Shown here in pieces: positions 8,256 through 17,108 of a stretch of DNA of 64,000 nucleotides. Source of the DNA: Niastella sp. OAS944 (GTDB taxonomy: Bacteria > Bacteroidota > Bacteroidia > Chitinophagales > Chitinophagaceae); contig JANUBW010000003.1 in the NCBI GenBank assembly GCA_024809215.1, positions 434,001-498,000 of the forward strand. The letters run 5' to 3'. The stretch's first letter is position 1. Each line of letters starts with the position of its first letter. Under the pieces are notes generated by a model. The model was not told the origin of the DNA, did no database searches, and saw nothing but the letters and a program-made list of their open reading frames with translations. Both the position numbers and the translations under genes were made by a program.

Positions 8256-10007
8256 TTACTTAACGGTAGTAAACTGTAAGGAACGGAGGTCCATTTCACC
8301 GGAATCGATATAAATGCGAAGGGTGTTGGCGCCTTTTTTCAATTCTACATCATTTATTTCCAGGGCCTGCCAGTCGCTACCTTTTGGCACTGTTACCTTT
8401 TTGGTATTGCTATTATTCACATATAAAGAGAGCCTGCCGTTTTCCTTGTTAGCATTGTAATTAAGCTTCACCTTGTATTTGCCGCCCTGTACAACATCGA
8501 GTGTGTATTGTAACCATTCGCCGGCAGCTGTATGGTTTACAATGTAACTATTAAGGGCTGCAGGGTCGGTGGTAATATCAACGCCATCATTTCTATATAC
8601 CCGGCCGCGGTTGCCACCCCGTTTTCCATTTGAAATGTGGTAGTCGGCCGTATCGGTGTCCTGGTAGGCTGCGCCGTTTATACCCAGGTCGTAGTCAACA
8701 GCTTTTACTTCAGCACCATTTTTTATGACATGGGTTTTAAATGGAAGGGTGGATCTCGAAAAAGGCTGCCGGAACAGTGCATCCAGCACATCGCGTTTTA
8801 TAATGGTATTCTCCAGGCGTGTGGCTGCTGCCAGCTGCATCAATCCATTATATGCTTCCGCTTTTGAAGGCTGCGGTCCTCTTTTTGACCAGTATGCAAG
8901 TACCTTATCATAATCTTTGTTCGACAGTACCTGCATTGGGTTATTATTGCCCAGTTTTTTTAGTGGCCACCAGGCCCAGCCAATATTGTTGGCTTCGAGC
9001 AGCCTCACCGCTTCGGTAAACCACACATTTGAATTCTCACCGGTTTCGCCCAACCATACCGGCACATTGTATTTCTCCCTTGTATCGAGTATATGTTGAA
9101 TGGCTTCTTGGGTGTTGAAATTCCAGTATTTATGAAAGCTTAGTACCATATTGTTATCCCAGGGTGGTAATATGCCATTGTAATTATTGCCCCATCCATT
9201 GCCTTCAATTATGATGAGGTGTTTTGTATCAACCTCGCGAATGGCTTTGGTAATATCCACCATCAATTGCTTAAGGGGCTCATTCCCTTTTTCGTTAAGG
9301 CCGTTCTTATCATTTACCAAATCGGCAAAGCCCCAGTTGGGTTCATTAAGAATATCGTAGCCGCCAATAAATGGCTCGTTGGTGTAACGCTCTGCCAGCT
9401 TTTTCCACAGCGCTATCGTTTTCAGACGGTTGGCCTCGCTATCCCACAACGATGGTTTGGCGGGGTCGCGGTCAGAAATATTATTGTCATTTCCCTGTCC
9501 GCCCGGTGCGGCGTGCAGATCGAGAATAAGGTACATGTTATTGGCTTTGCACCAGGCAAGCAGGCTATCGGTCATTTGAAAACCTTTTTCCAGCCAGGTT
9601 TGCTTTCCGGCAACAGGTTCCTGCTCAACCGGCAGCGTATACAGGTTATAGTGCATGGGAAGACGAACAGAGTTGAATCCCCATGCCTTCATAGAATCGA
9701 TATCAATTCTGCGGGTATGGTTTGCCAGCCAGGTATCGTAAAATGTGCGGGTACTATCTTCACCAATAAGTTCAACCATTTGTGCCCTTATTCTATGTTG
9801 CATGCCTAAGCCGCTTAGTTGCAGCATATACCCTTCCTGCAACATCCAGCCGCCTAAACCAACTCCACGAAGAATTATGTTCCGGCCTTTTTCATTCACT
9901 ATTTGTTTACCGCTGACCTTTAAAAGACCCTGGGCATTGGATTGATGTTGTTTAACTATAATTATCAGTAAGAGGAAAAGCAAGCGAATCGGTTTGTTTT
10001 TAAACAT
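8256..10007 (-). CDS. Glycoside hydrolase family 5 with C-terminal CBM6-like domain
   Basis: A signal peptide (cleavage near SNAQ, residue 26) precedes a GH5 domain (about 28-400). The acid/base Glu222 is in DILNEPN and the nucleophile Glu321 in VWLGETGEN. Residues 445-583 resemble a CBM6 carbohydrate-binding module (ADYHISNGKRGG..., GEWLQYTLDV, DLRSLQF). GH5 enzymes of this layout (GVGLGGWMLQEGY start) cut beta-1,3 or beta-1,6 glucans. With the two GH30 enzymes downstream, fungal cell-wall beta-glucan is a reasonable but unproven substrate. A 22-bp element lies upstream at 10064-10085. Confidence 0.92.
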   Translation of the reverse strand: MFKNKPIRLLFLLLIIIVKQHQSNAQGLLKVSGKQIVNEKGRNIILRGVGLGGWMLQEGYMLQLSGLGMQHRIRAQMVELIGEDSTRTFYDTWLANHTRRIDIDSMKAWGFNSVRLPMHYNLYTLPVEQEPVAGKQTWLEKGFQMTDSLLAWCKANNMYLILDLHAAPGGQGNDNNISDRDPAKPSLWDSEANRLKTIALWKKLAERYTNEPFIGGYDILNEPNWGFADLVNDKNGLNEKGNEPLKQLMVDITKAIREVDTKHLIIIEGNGWGNNYNGILPPWDNNMVLSFHKYWNFNTQEAIQHILDTREKYNVPVWLGETGENSNVWFTEAVRLLEANNIGWAWWPLKKLGNNNPMQVLSNKDYDKVLAYWSKRGPQPSKAEAYNGLMQLAAATRLENTIIKRDVLDALFRQPFSRSTLPFKTHVIKNGAEVKAVDYDLGINGAAYQDTDTADYHISNGKRGGNRGRVYRNDGVDITTDPAALNSYIVNHTAAGEWLQYTLDVVQGGKYKVKLNYNANKENGRLSLYVNNSNTKKVTVPKGSDWQALEINDVELKKGANTLRIYIDSGEMDLRSLQFTTVK

Positions 10008-10026
10008 GGGGCATTTTTTGGGTAGC

Positions 10027-10085
10027 TAAAATTAGAACTACCATTTAAAAAATTTCATTTTATCACCACATCATTACCACATCAA
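10027..10085 (-). promoter_or_regulatory. GH5 promoter with shared operator-like element (tandem ACCACATC)
   Basis: On the minus strand a TAATTTTA (10027-10034) is the best -7 candidate, about 14-20 nt before the GH5 start. Upstream, 10064-10085 reads CACCAC-AT-CATTACCACATCAA on the plus strand: two ACCACATC half-sites 11 bp apart, one helical turn. It differs from the GH30 element (8223-8244) at only two positions. A third half-site, CACCACATC, lies at 10129-10137 towards the divergent regulator gene. Confidence 0.65.
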
Positions 10086-10201
10086 AAACAACATAAGAGG
10101 TTAAAGAACAATTACTTTACCCTATTAACACCACATCGGCCCCCTCTATCATATCTATCATTTACTTACCTTAGTTCTTCTATCGCCCTCAATTGCCTGT
10201 C

Positions 10202-13135
10202 ATGATGAGAAAACTGCTGTTATCGATTTGTTGCCTTGGAGTATTCAATGGGTTTACTCAAAACACCATTGCCCTGCCAGAGATCATTAATTATCCCAAA
10301 CAGGTATATAATGCCGGCACTCAAAACTGGAAGATCGTTCAGGATAAAAAAGGTATTATTTACGCCGCCAACGATGAAGGACTATTAAGTTTTGACGGAA
10401 GTTTTTGGAAGAAATATACTTTACCCGGCGGCACAGGGGTACGTTCGATAGCCGTTGGAAACGATGGCCGCATTTACATTGGGTCGCAGGGTGAAATAGG
10501 TTTTTTTGGACCCGATAAGAACGGAAAGCTTCAGTACCATTCTTTAAACAACCTCGTTCCTGAAAATCAAAAAGACTTTACCGATATCTGGAATGTTGTT
10601 CCAGTTGGAAATGCCGTTTTCTTTAGAGCCTTCCGCAAAATATTCAAATTAGAGAACGACAAGATCACGGTTTATGGTAATGCAGCCTGGAGCTTTTTGG
10701 GGCTACATAATAATAAACTTATTACAAAAGCCTGGCAAAAAGGATTGCTTCAGTTTCAAAACGGCGAATGGGTACCTTTTTCCAAAGCCGATTATTTTCC
10801 TGAGAAAGCCGAGATCACTGCCATTGTGCCCATTACAGGCGACAGTTCATTACTTCTTACCAAGCACCACGGGTCGTATATTTTATACAAGGAACAGATA
10901 ACTCCTTTTAACACCCCCGACATGCGGCTGATAAATGAAAAGAACCCTTACAGCGCCGCCGTGATAGATAAAAACCAGATAGCTATTATCACCAACCTGG
11001 CAGGTTGTTTTATAATAAATGAAAAAGGGGAGCTGGTACAACGGCTTTCAAAACAAGACGGGCTGCAAAGCAATAACATCCTGAGCCTTTTTATAGATAA
11101 CAAAAAGAATATTTGGCTGGGCCTCGATAATGGCATCGATTTCATCGCTTATAACAATGCCATAAAACATATTTACCCCGATTACCAGGAACAAAGCGCC
11201 GGCAAAGCAGCCATCATTTTTAAAGACCATTTATACATAGGTACCTCGAATGGAGTTTACCAGACAGCTATTTCAACACAACCGGAAATAGGGTTGATAA
11301 AAAGTAAATTCGAATTAATAAAAGGGCCTAAAGGCCAGGTGTGGAACCTGAGTGAACTGAACGGACAACTGGTAATGGGCCACAACGATGGTTTTTTTGT
11401 AATTGAGAACGGCGTTACCAAAATGATAGATAGCACTTCAGGCTTCTGGATGTTTCTTCCCTTAAGTAATGTGTCGCCGTCGCCGGTAGTATTGGCAGGT
11501 ACTTATAATGGATTGAATTTTTATAATTTCAAGAATGGCCGTTTTACCAATCCACAAATACATTCACATTTTGAATCGGCCCGTTTTGTGGCGCTTGATA
11601 ATTCAATTGCCTGGGCGGCACACCCCTATAAAGGATTATATAAAATAACATTGAATGGGGGCGTTAACCCTACGTATGTTCCGTATAAAGACACTAAAGG
11701 AATTGTTTCAAATAACAACAATCACATTTTTAAAATAAAGGGCCGCATAATTCTTAGCAACGACAAAGGCATATTCGAATACAATACCAGGACCAGCGAT
11801 TTTGAACCTTCGCAATTTTTGCAAAATATATTGCCCAAAGCGCCCATCAGGTATATGAAAGAAGATGGCAATGGCAATATTTGGTTTGTGCACAACCGGC
11901 ACCTGGGTGTTGCCGATCTAAGCGGCAAGCAACCGCGCATTATTTATATACCCGAGCTCAATGGAAAGATCACAGGAAATGGATTGGAATATATTTATCC
12001 ATATAACAGTAATAATATTTTCATTGCAGCCGAAGAGGGCTTTTACCTGGTGAATTACGACCAGTACAAACAATTTAAAGAAGATATTCCCATACACATA
12101 AGTGATGTACGTATTGTAAATAAAAGAGACAGCACCATTTTCGGTGGATATATCAACACAGAAATGGATGAAACGCCCGAAATAAAATATGCCTGGAACT
12201 CAGTACACTTCGACTATTCTTCGCCATTATATGGCAAACAGGGCAGCATAGAGTATGCTTACTTTTTGGAAGATTATGACAATGGCTGGAGTGCCTGGAC
12301 AAAGAAAAACGAAAAAGATTATACCTACCTGTCACCCGGCACTTACACTTTTAAAATAAAGGCAAGAACGCACGAGGGGCAGGAATCGAAAGTAGCTGTT
12401 TACCGGTTTACCATTCTGGCGCCCTGGTATCGCACCACATATGCTTATTCGATCTATACAATTTTAGCGCTGTTGCTTTTATATGCTATTTACAAATGGC
12501 AGAAGAAAAAATTCATTATGCAACAGCTAAAGCACGATGAAGAGCGCAGGCGGATGGAATATTTGCACCAGTTGGAAATAGAAAAACACCAGGAAGAACA
12601 AAAGCAATTGATGTACCTGCATCAGCTGGAGCTGGAAAGAAACGAAAAAGAGATCATTCGTTTACAAAATGAAAAGCTGCAATCGGAAATACAGGTAAAA
12701 AATACAGAGCTTGCATCAACCACATTTACGCTTGTGCAAAAAGGCGAAATGCTGATGAAGGTGAAAGAAGAGTTTGTGCGCATGAAAAAATCGAGTGAAG
12801 TAGATAAAGATAACACCGATTATAAAAAGATCCTGCGTATGCTGGGCGACGAAAAAATGAAACAGAACTGGGAGCAATTTGCCGTACACTTCGATAAAGT
12901 ACACAGCAACTTCCTGGTATCATTAAAAAGCGTGTATCCCAATTTAACAGCAAGCGATCTTAAATTATGTGCTTATTTACGGTTGAATTTAACCAGTAAA
13001 GAAATTGCGCAGATCATGAACATTACCATAAAGGGCGTTGAGCTGGGGCGCCACCGCTTAAGAAAGAAATTAGGCATTCAACCCGAGGTGAACCTGGTTA
13101 ACTTCCTGTTGAACTTTCATTCGGAAATTGATTAA
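10202..13135 (+). CDS. Membrane-spanning sensor/transcription regulator: beta-propeller, Y_Y_Y, TM, coiled coil, LuxR-like HTH
   Basis: A signal peptide precedes a long periplasmic region with reg_prop repeats (IVQDKKGIIYAANDEGLL...) and a Y_Y_Y domain ending near residue 740. A single membrane helix (YSIYTILALLLLYAIYKW) leads to a cytoplasmic coiled coil with many Gln/Glu residues (about 770-880) and a LuxR-type HTH (LTSKEIAQIMNITIKGVELGRHRLRKKL). There is no kinase domain and no receiver, so it appears to be a one-component, membrane-tethered regulator. It is divergent from the GH5-GH30 genes and is the likely glycan sensor for them. The TTG at 10193 is in frame, but the ATG at 10202 gives the better signal peptide. 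Confidence 0.85.
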   Translation: MMRKLLLSICCLGVFNGFTQNTIALPEIINYPKQVYNAGTQNWKIVQDKKGIIYAANDEGLLSFDGSFWKKYTLPGGTGVRSIAVGNDGRIYIGSQGEIGFFGPDKNGKLQYHSLNNLVPENQKDFTDIWNVVPVGNAVFFRAFRKIFKLENDKITVYGNAAWSFLGLHNNKLITKAWQKGLLQFQNGEWVPFSKADYFPEKAEITAIVPITGDSSLLLTKHHGSYILYKEQITPFNTPDMRLINEKNPYSAAVIDKNQIAIITNLAGCFIINEKGELVQRLSKQDGLQSNNILSLFIDNKKNIWLGLDNGIDFIAYNNAIKHIYPDYQEQSAGKAAIIFKDHLYIGTSNGVYQTAISTQPEIGLIKSKFELIKGPKGQVWNLSELNGQLVMGHNDGFFVIENGVTKMIDSTSGFWMFLPLSNVSPSPVVLAGTYNGLNFYNFKNGRFTNPQIHSHFESARFVALDNSIAWAAHPYKGLYKITLNGGVNPTYVPYKDTKGIVSNNNNHIFKIKGRIILSNDKGIFEYNTRTSDFEPSQFLQNILPKAPIRYMKEDGNGNIWFVHNRHLGVADLSGKQPRIIYIPELNGKITGNGLEYIYPYNSNNIFIAAEEGFYLVNYDQYKQFKEDIPIHISDVRIVNKRDSTIFGGYINTEMDETPEIKYAWNSVHFDYSSPLYGKQGSIEYAYFLEDYDNGWSAWTKKNEKDYTYLSPGTYTFKIKARTHEGQESKVAVYRFTILAPWYRTTYAYSIYTILALLLLYAIYKWQKKKFIMQQLKHDEERRRMEYLHQLEIEKHQEEQKQLMYLHQLELERNEKEIIRLQNEKLQSEIQVKNTELASTTFTLVQKGEMLMKVKEEFVRMKKSSEVDKDNTDYKKILRMLGDEKMKQNWEQFAVHFDKVHSNFLVSLKSVYPNLTASDLKLCAYLRLNLTSKEIAQIMNITIKGVELGRHRLRKKLGIQPEVNLVNFLLNFHSEID

Positions 13136-13136
13136 C

Positions 13137-13168
13137 CACTGTGCGCCCGGTTAAAGGGCAGCACAGTG
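13137..13168. terminator. Hairpin between convergent genes
   Basis: CACTGTGC (13137-13144) pairs with GCACAGTG (13161-13168), extended by GCCC/GGGC with one bulged base. It lies exactly where the regulator gene and the leftward reductase gene meet and includes the last codons of the latter. T runs are missing, so efficiency is uncertain. Confidence 0.55.
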
Positions 13169-14263
13169 TGATCGTTCATTTGTGTGAATAGCGGGGTAGT
13201 CAATATATCCGGCATCGCCGCCCTGGTAAAATGTTTCGGGGTCGGGAATAGCCAGTTCGGTATTGTTTCTGAATCGTTCAACCAGATCGGGGTTGGCAAT
13301 AAAAGGTTTACCAAAAGCCACCAGGTTAACCAGGTTTTGTTGTAAAATATTTTCTGCAGAAGCGGCGGTAAAACCACCTGCCAGCATCAGCAGGTTATTA
13401 AAGCGGCTACGCACATCTTGCAAAAATGCGGTAGGTATTGATGAGCTTCCATCAGAGACCAGGGCCGAAAGGTGTATGTACAGGATATCGAGTTTTTGTA
13501 ATTCGTCAATAACGTACTTATAAGTTTCGGCTTCTTCTTCATAAGCAGGCAGGTCGTTGATGCGCGCAAAAGGCGACAATCTTATGCCGGTCTTTTCTTT
13601 ACCAATGGCAGCTACAACGCCTTTCATGATCTCGAGCAAAAACCGGCTTCTATTTTCTATACTACCACCATACTCATCGGTGCGGCGATTGGTATGCGGA
13701 TTTAAGAATTGTTCGGGCAGAAAGCCATGCGCCCCATGAATTTCTACTCCATCAAAACCAACTTCAATAGCATTTATAGCAGCCTGTATATGCGCCTGCA
13801 CCATTGCTTTTGTACCTTCAGTAGTGAGCGCTTTGGGTACGGGCATAGGCACATGGAGATCGCCGGGAATGCGCATTACGCCACTGGCCTGTACCGCAGA
13901 AGGCGCTACAATAGGTTCATTGCCTTCATAATTGAGCGAATGGCCAATACGGCCTGCGTGCACCAGTTGAACAATGATCTTTCCGCCGCGGGCATGAACG
14001 GCATCAACCACTTTCTTCCAGCCTGCTTTTTGTGCTTCATTATAAATTCCGGGAACATTCAGATAGCCGGTACCATTGGCCGTTACAGCTGTATTATCGG
14101 TAATTATTAAACCGGCGCCGGCCCTTTGCGCAAAATATAATTCATAGGAGGAATTGGGAACCCCATTCTGCGCCCGGCGACGGCTCATGGGGGCCATAAC
14201 TACGCGGTTTTTTAAAGTAATGGTATCAGTGACCAATGGCGACAATAACTTATTTAATTTCAT
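13151..14263 (-). CDS. NADH:flavin oxidoreductase / alkene reductase (Old Yellow Enzyme family)
   Basis: The protein is a TIM-barrel FMN enzyme of about 370 residues with the family marks NRVVMAPMSR near the N-terminus, the IHGAHGFLPEQFLNP substrate/FMN segment, NRRTDEYGGSIENR, and LAGGF near the phosphate site. OYE enzymes reduce activated alkenes, quinones or nitroesters using NAD(P)H. The ATG at 14263 is preferred over one 24 nt upstream because MKLNKLLSPL matches the usual start. A 6-bp inverted repeat overlaps the leader. An AraC regulator lies just upstream in the same orientation. Confidence 0.9.
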   Translation of the reverse strand: MKLNKLLSPLVTDTITLKNRVVMAPMSRRRAQNGVPNSSYELYFAQRAGAGLIITDNTAVTANGTGYLNVPGIYNEAQKAGWKKVVDAVHARGGKIIVQLVHAGRIGHSLNYEGNEPIVAPSAVQASGVMRIPGDLHVPMPVPKALTTEGTKAMVQAHIQAAINAIEVGFDGVEIHGAHGFLPEQFLNPHTNRRTDEYGGSIENRSRFLLEIMKGVVAAIGKEKTGIRLSPFARINDLPAYEEEAETYKYVIDELQKLDILYIHLSALVSDGSSSIPTAFLQDVRSRFNNLLMLAGGFTAASAENILQQNLVNLVAFGKPFIANPDLVERFRNNTELAIPDPETFYQGGDAGYIDYPAIHTNERSHCAAL

Positions 14264-14265
14264 GA

Positions 14266-14287
14266 TTGACACTTTATTTAATGTCAA
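14266..14287. promoter_or_regulatory. Inverted repeat before the alkene reductase gene
   Basis: TTGACA (14266-14271) and TGTCAA (14282-14287) are separated by 10 bp and end 3 bp before the chosen start codon. This is a candidate repressor site; no ligand is evident. Confidence 0.4.
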
Positions 14288-14359
14288 AATTAGCAGCCAT
14301 GGCCATGGGTGAACAGTGAAAAAGAAAGGTTTGTTCGGTACAATTCGGGGTTGAGGAAT

Positions 14360-14475
14360 TAGCTAATGTGATAATTCGATAATGAGATAATGCCCTATTG
14401 CGAGGCTCGCGATAAAAGGCGGAGTGACCGAAAGTTTAGCATTATCACATTAGCAAATTATCAAATTATCACATT
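14360..14475. repeat. Inverted pair of degenerate tandem repeats (family TAATGTGATAATTCGATAAT)
   Basis: The left arm (14360-14392) consists of GATAATTC-like units, and the right arm (14437-14475) is its inverted counterpart. The core between them is about 45 bp. The right arm supplies the stop codon of the AraC gene. Related arms occur at 45502-45528, 56272-56308 and 56442-56480. Confidence 0.75.
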
Positions 14476-15332
14476 GATTTCACGTTTTTGCGAAACTCCA
14501 TTGGACTAACCCCGCTATGTTTTCTGAACTGGCGGTTTAAATGGCTTTCGTCGGTAAAGCCCAGTTCAGCAGCGATCTGGCTAACGGTTAGGGCACTATT
14601 GGTTAGGCGGTGTTGCACCAATTGCATTTTATATTGTGTAATATATTGTTGCAGGCTTTCACCGGTAAGTTTTCTAAAGTATTCGCCTACATAGTTGGCC
14701 GATAAGTTAAAATGACTGGCCAGGTGACTGATGCGCAGCTGTTCGGGATTACGAATATTTTCATGCACGTGCAGCAACATGCGATTTATAAGCGGCTCTG
14801 GCTGGGGGTTTGCCGGTACATTCAATTTGCTATCGGCCACATTACGGGCAAGAATGTTGAGCACCAGGGTAATAAAATGTTGCAGGTTCTCTTCGTAATA
14901 AGGTTGTTGCGCTTCGTACTCCTGTACCATATTGCCAATAAGCGTACTTATCATTTGGCAATCGGCCTCCTCCTTTATAAGCATTCGCTCAAAGCGGTTA
15001 TGATGGTAGAAAATATGTTCCAGCTGGCGAAGCCATTGGGCAATGCGCCCGCGTTCCTGCTCATCTTTACATTTACCAAGGAACACTTCCGAAAAGCGGA
15101 TAGAACAAAAGCGGGTAGGTGTGCTCATTTCAAAACCCCGGCAGTCGAGCGGGGTAAACAAAAATATGCTGCCTTTGCTATACGGATACCGGTTCTCATT
15201 TACTTCACGAATACCTTCGCCTTCGAGAATTTGAACAATTTCAAAAAAATGATATTTCAACGGCCGGGCATACCACAATTCCATATCGGCTACGTATAAT
15301 TCAAAAGGCCGGTGAAGCATTTTTTGATTCAT
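14469..15332 (-). CDS. AraC family transcriptional regulator
   Basis: Residues 20-130 form a cupin-like sensing domain (PLKYHFFEIVQILEGEG..., YSKGSIFLFTPLDCRGFE). The C-terminal 100 residues are an HTH_18 pair: first helix-turn-helix ISHLASHFNLSANYVGEYFRKLTGESLQQYI, second TVSQIAAELGFTDESHLNRQFRKHSGVSPMEFRK. This is a typical AraC activator of about 287 residues. It probably controls the adjacent alkene reductase, but the inducer is unknown. Its 3' end runs into an intergenic repeat. Confidence 0.92.
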   Translation of the reverse strand: MNQKMLHRPFELYVADMELWYARPLKYHFFEIVQILEGEGIREVNENRYPYSKGSIFLFTPLDCRGFEMSTPTRFCSIRFSEVFLGKCKDEQERGRIAQWLRQLEHIFYHHNRFERMLIKEEADCQMISTLIGNMVQEYEAQQPYYEENLQHFITLVLNILARNVADSKLNVPANPQPEPLINRMLLHVHENIRNPEQLRISHLASHFNLSANYVGEYFRKLTGESLQQYITQYKMQLVQHRLTNSALTVSQIAAELGFTDESHLNRQFRKHSGVSPMEFRKNVKSM

Positions 15333-15362
15333 AGCAGGTAAAGTTAGGGAAGAATATAGAAA

Positions 15363-16256
15363 TTATTCTTTCACCAGTTCCAGCTTCAAATGCCTTTTTA
15401 TTTTAACCGGCAATTGTATGGCATACGATTGCAGATCTTTCGAGGCATTGTACCGCATTTGCAGGTTCAATGTATTTTCCATACCGGCCTCTATGATGGC
15501 GCCGGTTTTATTATCGATCCGGGAAGTGATGGTAAACGTTTCAACACCCCAGAAAAAATTCACTTTATCACCTGCGCCCTTTTGTATCATTTGAAAGTTA
15601 TTGGGCTGGTCATAGAGCTGTGTTGCAACGGTATCCAGTTTTGGAGTAAGGCAAAAAGAAGCCGGCGGCAGAAAGTCGGTACGAATGGTTGTACTTAATT
15701 TATCGGAGGTTATAAAATGTTGCGACATTTCAATACAATCTGTGCCATATAAGATAAATACGCTGTCGGCAAAATTTCCCTGGCGCGGTTCTTTGTTAAT
15801 ATAAACCGTATCCTTTGCAGACACCTTGCCGGCATTTGAAGCCGGAGCAACAGCTACAAAAAAGGTATTGAGGTCGGTAACTTCGCCTACCATTTCAGAA
15901 ACGGTTAATGCAGGCAATAGTACTTTACCGTTGGGCAAAAGCGAAATGCGGTATGGCGCTACTTTCTGTGCAATGCTGTCGAGCGAAGCAGAAGCAGATC
16001 CGTTGTAAGTTATCTTGCTTATCCATTTTATTTCTTCTGACAATATTCCGTTTATATTAACAACCTGATGTTCGGCAGTTGATACTGTTTTGCCAGTATA
16101 CTTATCATTACGCCAGGTTTCGGTGGTTAATTTATATTTATACCTTTCGCCAATTTTATATTTTCTTGTTGCAATTTGAGAAAAGGCAATAACAGGTAAC
16201 AGTAAGGTAATAAGTGCGCACATGCACACAAAATTTCGCATATATAAACGGTTCAT
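15363..16256 (-). CDS. Secreted hypothetical protein
   Basis: The N-terminus is a Sec signal peptide ending near AFSQ (residue 27). The mature part of about 270 residues is beta-rich, without Cys-based motifs or membrane helices, and I do not recognise the family. The pattern KYKIGERYKYKLTTE followed by long alternating strands suggests a periplasmic or surface beta-sandwich or lipocalin-like fold. It lies between the AraC gene and a divergent PP2C gene. An internal Met6 is an alternative start. Confidence 0.65.
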   Translation of the reverse strand: MNRLYMRNFVCMCALITLLLPVIAFSQIATRKYKIGERYKYKLTTETWRNDKYTGKTVSTAEHQVVNINGILSEEIKWISKITYNGSASASLDSIAQKVAPYRISLLPNGKVLLPALTVSEMVGEVTDLNTFFVAVAPASNAGKVSAKDTVYINKEPRQGNFADSVFILYGTDCIEMSQHFITSDKLSTTIRTDFLPPASFCLTPKLDTVATQLYDQPNNFQMIQKGAGDKVNFFWGVETFTITSRIDNKTGAIIEAGMENTLNLQMRYNASKDLQSYAIQLPVKIKRHLKLELVKE

Positions 16257-16313
16257 AGAAGAGATCAGGTTTTAATGAATATAGGTAAAATCCGGGCAAA
16301 ATTTCCAGGGCTA

Positions 16314-16343
16314 TTGCGTATTATTTAGATTTTACTAATTTTG
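16314..16343 (+). promoter_or_regulatory. Promoter of the PP2C/exonuclease pair
   Basis: TTG (16314-16316), 19-bp spacer, TAATTTTG (16336-16343): both elements and the spacing fit the Bacteroidota sigma-ABfr consensus. The start codon follows 14 bp later, so the leader is very short. Confidence 0.7.
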
Positions 16344-16357
16344 CATGGTATTTCTGA

Positions 16358-17089
16358 ATGAGGATCTATACTACGCTACAAATCGGTGAGCTTCACACCA
16401 ACCATTGCGAAGACTATTTTATCACTGCAGAAATTGGAAAGAATAAGCTTCTTTGTGCTGTAATGGACGGCTGCACAATGGGCACCGACAGCTACTTCGC
16501 AGCTACTTTAACAGGTAAATTGCTAAGAAAAGTTTGCAAAGAGTATAACTACAAAGAGTTCATAACAAAGAACTCAGCAAGCTTACAGCTAACTCTTGAA
16601 CAAATAACCAGGCAGTTATTTGAGGAGCTACGCAGTGCAAAAAATATACTTCAGTTAGAAAGGGATGAAGTACTGAATACTTTATTGATGGGCGTTATTG
16701 ATACAGAAAACCGCTCAGGTGAGTTCCTATGCGTAGGCGATGGGCTCATATGTATCAATAACCAGCTGTATGAATTTGAACAGGATAACAAACCCGATTA
16801 TTTGGGATACCATTTAAATGAAGCATTCAACAGCTGGTACAACAACCAACAGCAAAGGATAGCTGCGCAGCATATTCAGGACTTCAGTCTGGCAACTGAT
16901 GGCATATTTACTTTTAACAAATTTGACAACAAAACCTATGCAAGCCCGGGCAATGTGGTAGAACACCTGTTGTTTGATGCCGAAGGAAGCAATAACGGCA
17001 ATATGTTGAACAGCAAACTGCTCGACATTCAAAACAACTGGGGATTGAAGCCAGGTGACGACCTGGCAATTATCAGAACAATATTTTAA
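16358..17089 (+). CDS. PP2C-like Ser/Thr protein phosphatase
   Basis: The 243-residue protein carries the metal-binding motifs of the PPM family in order: HCEDYF (Glu18-Asp19), VMDGC (Asp37-Gly38), VGDGL (about 127-129), ATDGI (Asp181-Gly182) and GDDLAII (Asp234-Asp235). It has no membrane segment and is a minimal cytoplasmic phosphatase. It is followed after 19 bp by a DEDD exonuclease, probably in the same transcript, and a good promoter stands just upstream. No partner kinase is encoded nearby, so its substrate is unknown. Confidence 0.85.
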   Translation: MRIYTTLQIGELHTNHCEDYFITAEIGKNKLLCAVMDGCTMGTDSYFAATLTGKLLRKVCKEYNYKEFITKNSASLQLTLEQITRQLFEELRSAKNILQLERDEVLNTLLMGVIDTENRSGEFLCVGDGLICINNQLYEFEQDNKPDYLGYHLNEAFNSWYNNQQQRIAAQHIQDFSLATDGIFTFNKFDNKTYASPGNVVEHLLFDAEGSNNGNMLNSKLLDIQNNWGLKPGDDLAIIRTIF

Positions 17090-17108
17090 AACCTTAAACA
17101 CAATTTTT

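Noticed and set aside
9219-9809. Long open frame on the plus strand
   Set aside because: It mirrors the GH5 gene; composition and lack of motifs mark it as a shadow frame.
5240-13135. Complete polysaccharide utilisation locus
   Set aside because: No SusC or SusD gene is found in the window, so the term in its strict sense is not supported.
17055-17108. Upstream extension of the exonuclease
   Set aside because: It overlaps the phosphatase gene and precedes the conserved start MAYIMVDIES.
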